Source: Bog-473 sp963783245 (GTDB lineage Bacteria; Actinomycetota; Acidimicrobiia; Acidimicrobiales; RAAP-2). Taken from it: a DNA stretch of 64,000 nucleotides. The stretch's first letter is position 1, and every line of letters begins with the position of its first letter. The position numbers were made by a program, and so were the translations under genes. Below the pieces are notes generated by a model that was not told where the DNA came from, ran no database searches, and was given only the letters and a program-made list of their open reading frames with translations. Location of the stretch: assembly GCA_963783245.1 (NCBI GenBank), contig CAWAMS010000002.1:496001-560000 (forward strand), in the 5' to 3' direction. This document shows, piece after piece, positions 62,099 to 64,000 of this stretch.

Positions 62099-62488
62099 AT
62101 GCCGACATCACTCAGCGAGGGGGACCAAGCCCTCATCCTTGATGGGCCATTCGCCGGGAAGGTGAGCACGATCACGCTCATTGATGCGGAATCGGCGACT
62201 GTCGCGTGCGACGTGTTCGATCGACACAAGCCCGTAAATGTGCGGCTCGATGATGTGGCGTCGCCACCGTCGGCCGGAACGAGCGGCGACAGGGAGCCGC
62301 GCTGCCGCCGCCGCCTCGCGGTTCAGCAGGAGCCACCGCCGATCTGGACTAGGGCTGTGATCCTGGCACGATCCCGGCCAAGTGGGCTACCCGAGTCCCA
62401 CAGACGGCGCGTTGCTGGCGCAGCTCGGCGTATTACGCAGAACTGGCCGATGGACGAGCAACGTAGCCTGCCTTGTCCTCAGACATGA
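62099..62488 (+). CDS. KOW-motif protein, C-terminus doubtful
   Basis: The first 55 residues form a KOW domain as in NusG C-termini: LSEGDQALILDGPFAGKVST, then ITLIDAESATVACDVFDRHK and VNVRLDDVAS. After about residue 58 the sequence turns Arg/Pro-rich and loses coding character, and it overlaps the convergent GNAT gene. A frame change or loss of the natural stop near 62270 is possible. Binding to RNA or to RNA polymerase is the family role; full NusG is not encoded here. Confidence 0.5.
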   Translation: MPTSLSEGDQALILDGPFAGKVSTITLIDAESATVACDVFDRHKPVNVRLDDVASPPSAGTSGDREPRCRRRLAVQQEPPPIWTRAVILARSRPSGLPESHRRRVAGAARRITQNWPMDEQRSLPCPQT

Positions 62489-62879
62489 ACCCGCACGCCT
62501 TGTAGAACGCATGGGTAGCGGGATTGCGTGAGCCTGTCAACAGCATCACCTTGTAACAGCGCCGCTCCATGCCGTGAAGCGTCTCGTCGATGATTCGCCT
62601 ACCCAATCCTGTGCCTCTTAGTGATACCTGGACCACCACGTTCTCGATGACGGCGTAGGGCGAGGCTGAGCGAGTGAGGTTGGGAATGACGTTGAGGTAG
62701 GTCGTCGCCACGACAGCCCCGTTGTGCTCCAGAACGAAGAGATGTAATCCAGCCGAACGCAGGATCTCCCCGAAAACTGCCGGAGCCCTGCCGTCCAGCA
62801 AGATCGGGTCTTCTGGATGTAGCTGTCTGTACAGACGGACTACATCTTCGATGTCGTCGCGTCGAGCCACTCGGAACAC
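62433..62879 (-). CDS. GNAT family N-acetyltransferase
   Basis: 148-aa acetyl-CoA enzyme. FRVARRDDIEDVVRLYRQLH is the first strand and helix, the CoA loop is VQVSLRGTGLGRRIIDETLH (R-x-x-G-x-G pattern), and NPATHAFYKACGF is the last conserved motif. ATG start; no clear ribosome site. Acceptor unknown. It appears intact, though its 3' end overlaps the doubtful tail of the KOW gene. Confidence 0.88.
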   Translation of the reverse strand: MFRVARRDDIEDVVRLYRQLHPEDPILLDGRAPAVFGEILRSAGLHLFVLEHNGAVVATTYLNVIPNLTRSASPYAVIENVVVQVSLRGTGLGRRIIDETLHGMERRCYKVMLLTGSRNPATHAFYKACGFMSEDKAGYVARPSASSA

Positions 62880-63638
62880 GTTGCGAGTGTAACGAAGCGT
62901 TCTGAAGCGCCGGACGAAAGCGAAATGGGTATCCCCGTCGTGCCGGTTTGAAGCGTGTTACTGCAGCCTAGCAAAGGAACCTGCTGGCTGACTTTAGGTG
63001 CAAGACAGGGGGATACTTTATCGGTCACTTACGAGGAAGCAGGTGTTCGGTCGCCGTTCGGCTATGGGGGTAAAACGACTGAAAATGTCCTGAGAGCGCC
63101 GAATCGCAGGAAATCGATGCCTCGGCACTTTCCACCATGGGGTTGTCCGGACTTCCCTTGCATCAGCGATTCAGTCAGGACATTAACTACAGCGAAGTTG
63201 CAACAGCGACCGGACGAGCGGTGAATTGGGTCACTGTTGGGTTTGAGTCGGCAGCCCGGAGACCTTGCGTCGATTGAATAGTAAAAGTGGACAGCGTTGC
63301 CGTCTTGGGTACCTCAGGCGCACGGAGATGAACCCGTCGGGTGGGGCAGCCCCTCATCTGTCACGCCAAACGCAGCACCAATTGACTGGCCACCGCCCTG
63401 AAAGGTTCACTCGCCACGCTCACTAACCCTCAGCGCCTCACTACGCCCCCGTTGCCGTGGGGCGGCGATCGGATCGTCGTTGGGGATGACTCGACAATCA
63501 GCTTGGGAGCGATTCTCCGGTGAGAAGTAGTTGCCCGCTGTCCGATGCTGCGAGGGCGAACTCGTTCTTGGGGTCGGCCCGTACTGCAGTGGGCGGAGTC
63601 GTGTATCTGACGTCGTGGAGCCACGTCGTCAAAGAGCA
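62880..63638. other. 760-bp gap without a gene
   Basis: No open frame has family-like sequence or a ribosome site. A minus-strand stretch near 63498-63600 reads VRADPKNEFALAASDSGQLL and may be a fragment of an old gene. No hairpin array, tRNA or insertion-sequence end was found. The last part must contain the promoter of the glycosyltransferase gene. Confidence 0.4.
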
Positions 63639-64000
63639 GTGACGCCCCGACGGTTTCTTCTCTGCTCCACACCGGCGCAGGGGCACGTGGCGCCCCTGCT
63701 CGCCATCGCTCGTCGGCTAGTCGACGACGGGCACGACGTGGTCTTCTTCACAACGCCGCACTACCGCGAGAGGGTTACGGCCATCGGTGCCCGATTCGTA
63801 CCCCTGGCTCCAGAGGACGATGTCCACGATTTGATGGTGGCCGACCCCGCACGTGGGGTCAGCTCGAGGCGTGGCATTCGTGGACTGAAGGAGGATCTCC
63901 GACGGTTCTTCTTGGATCCGCTGCCCGGGCAGTTCGCAGGAGTCCTGGAGATCCTGCGTACCTTCACGGCGGACGCGATTGTGGCGGACGTGATGTTCCT
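63639..64000 (+). CDS. MGT/UGT-type glycosyltransferase, 5' part
   Basis: Runs off the window end after about 120 codons. The N-terminus PRRFLLCSTPAQGHVAPLLA, IARRLVDDGHDVVFFTTPHY is the acceptor-side Rossmann start of macrolide-type glycosyltransferases (family GT1, GT-B fold), including the catalytic His in QGHV. GTG start with a weak ribosome site; in-frame upstream codons allow a longer form. Donor-site motif lies outside the window. Confidence 0.85.
   Translation, partial: MTPRRFLLCSTPAQGHVAPLLAIARRLVDDGHDVVFFTTPHYRERVTAIGARFVPLAPEDDVHDLMVADPARGVSSRRGIRGLKEDLRRFFLDPLPGQFAGVLEILRTFTADAIVADVMF

Noticed and set aside
62880..63638. Search for a hidden RNA gene or element end in the 760-bp gap
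   Set aside because: No tRNA cloverleaf, long stem or terminal repeat could be found by eye, so nothing is claimed.

Overview
The window is high-GC DNA from an actinobacterium. The block mec-cysO-cysM ... Rv1339-like hydrolase, rph, rdgB matches the mycobacterial order Rv1334-Rv1341. A tmRNA beside smpB, paired MaoC dehydratase genes and a furA-katG arrangement also fit. Several genes have a TANNNT -10 box exactly 6 nt before the start codon, which points to leaderless mRNAs. A secreted protein with a 42-residue GYWLVAADGG repeat is, from memory, a style common in Acidimicrobiia. That class is an inference, not a proof.

Layout. 0-2.1 kb: SDR oxidoreductase and alpha/beta hydrolase. 2.1-15.1 kb: stress and membrane island with two DUF6325 genes, each followed by a small basic or SHOCT protein, a MalT-like LuxR regulator, DUF2252, a two-TM SHOCT protein, a GAP-family transporter, an esterase, HtrA protease, aquaporin and K+ channel. 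15.1-24.6 kb: secreted proteins, two penicillin-binding-fold hydrolases, a limonene-epoxide-hydrolase-like gene divergent from a TetR gene with a tandem operator, a nucleoside phosphorylase and a methyltransferase. 25-31.4 kb: a broken SpoU methylase, then a probable catabolic set (amidohydrolase, Baeyer-Villiger monooxygenase, P450). 31.5-39.4 kb: DUF1003 pair, secreted helical protein, methyltransferase with an amber codon, tandem HD-GYP/LuxR protein, PAS-EAL protein with a frameshift, cupin. 39.9-51.8 kb: compact housekeeping block with no broken genes (ssrA, smpB, mec-cysO-cysM, a four-gene operon ending in a Doc toxin, rph, rdgB, glycosyltransferase, nitroreductase, MaoC pair). 51.9-62 kb: decayed zone with an IS1595-type remnant, an intact fur, katG with two frameshifts, a furA remnant, a second Fur-family gene, a shattered FtsX-type permease, and frameshifted nitronate monooxygenase and methyltransferase genes. 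62-64 kb: KOW protein, GNAT and the 5' part of a glycosyltransferase.

The outstanding overall feature is the number of genes interrupted by a single extra or missing base, all outside the 40-52 kb core block. Some lie in short homopolymers, so sequencing error must be excluded before true gene decay is claimed. The amber codon, the HAD remnant, the furA remnant and the permease remnant carry too many or the wrong kind of changes for one simple indel error. The best candidates for little-described biology are the DUF1697-DUF429-antitoxin-Doc operon, the duplicated DUF6325/small-protein module, the symmetric bidirectional promoters and the repeat-plus-beta-lactamase-fold secreted protein.
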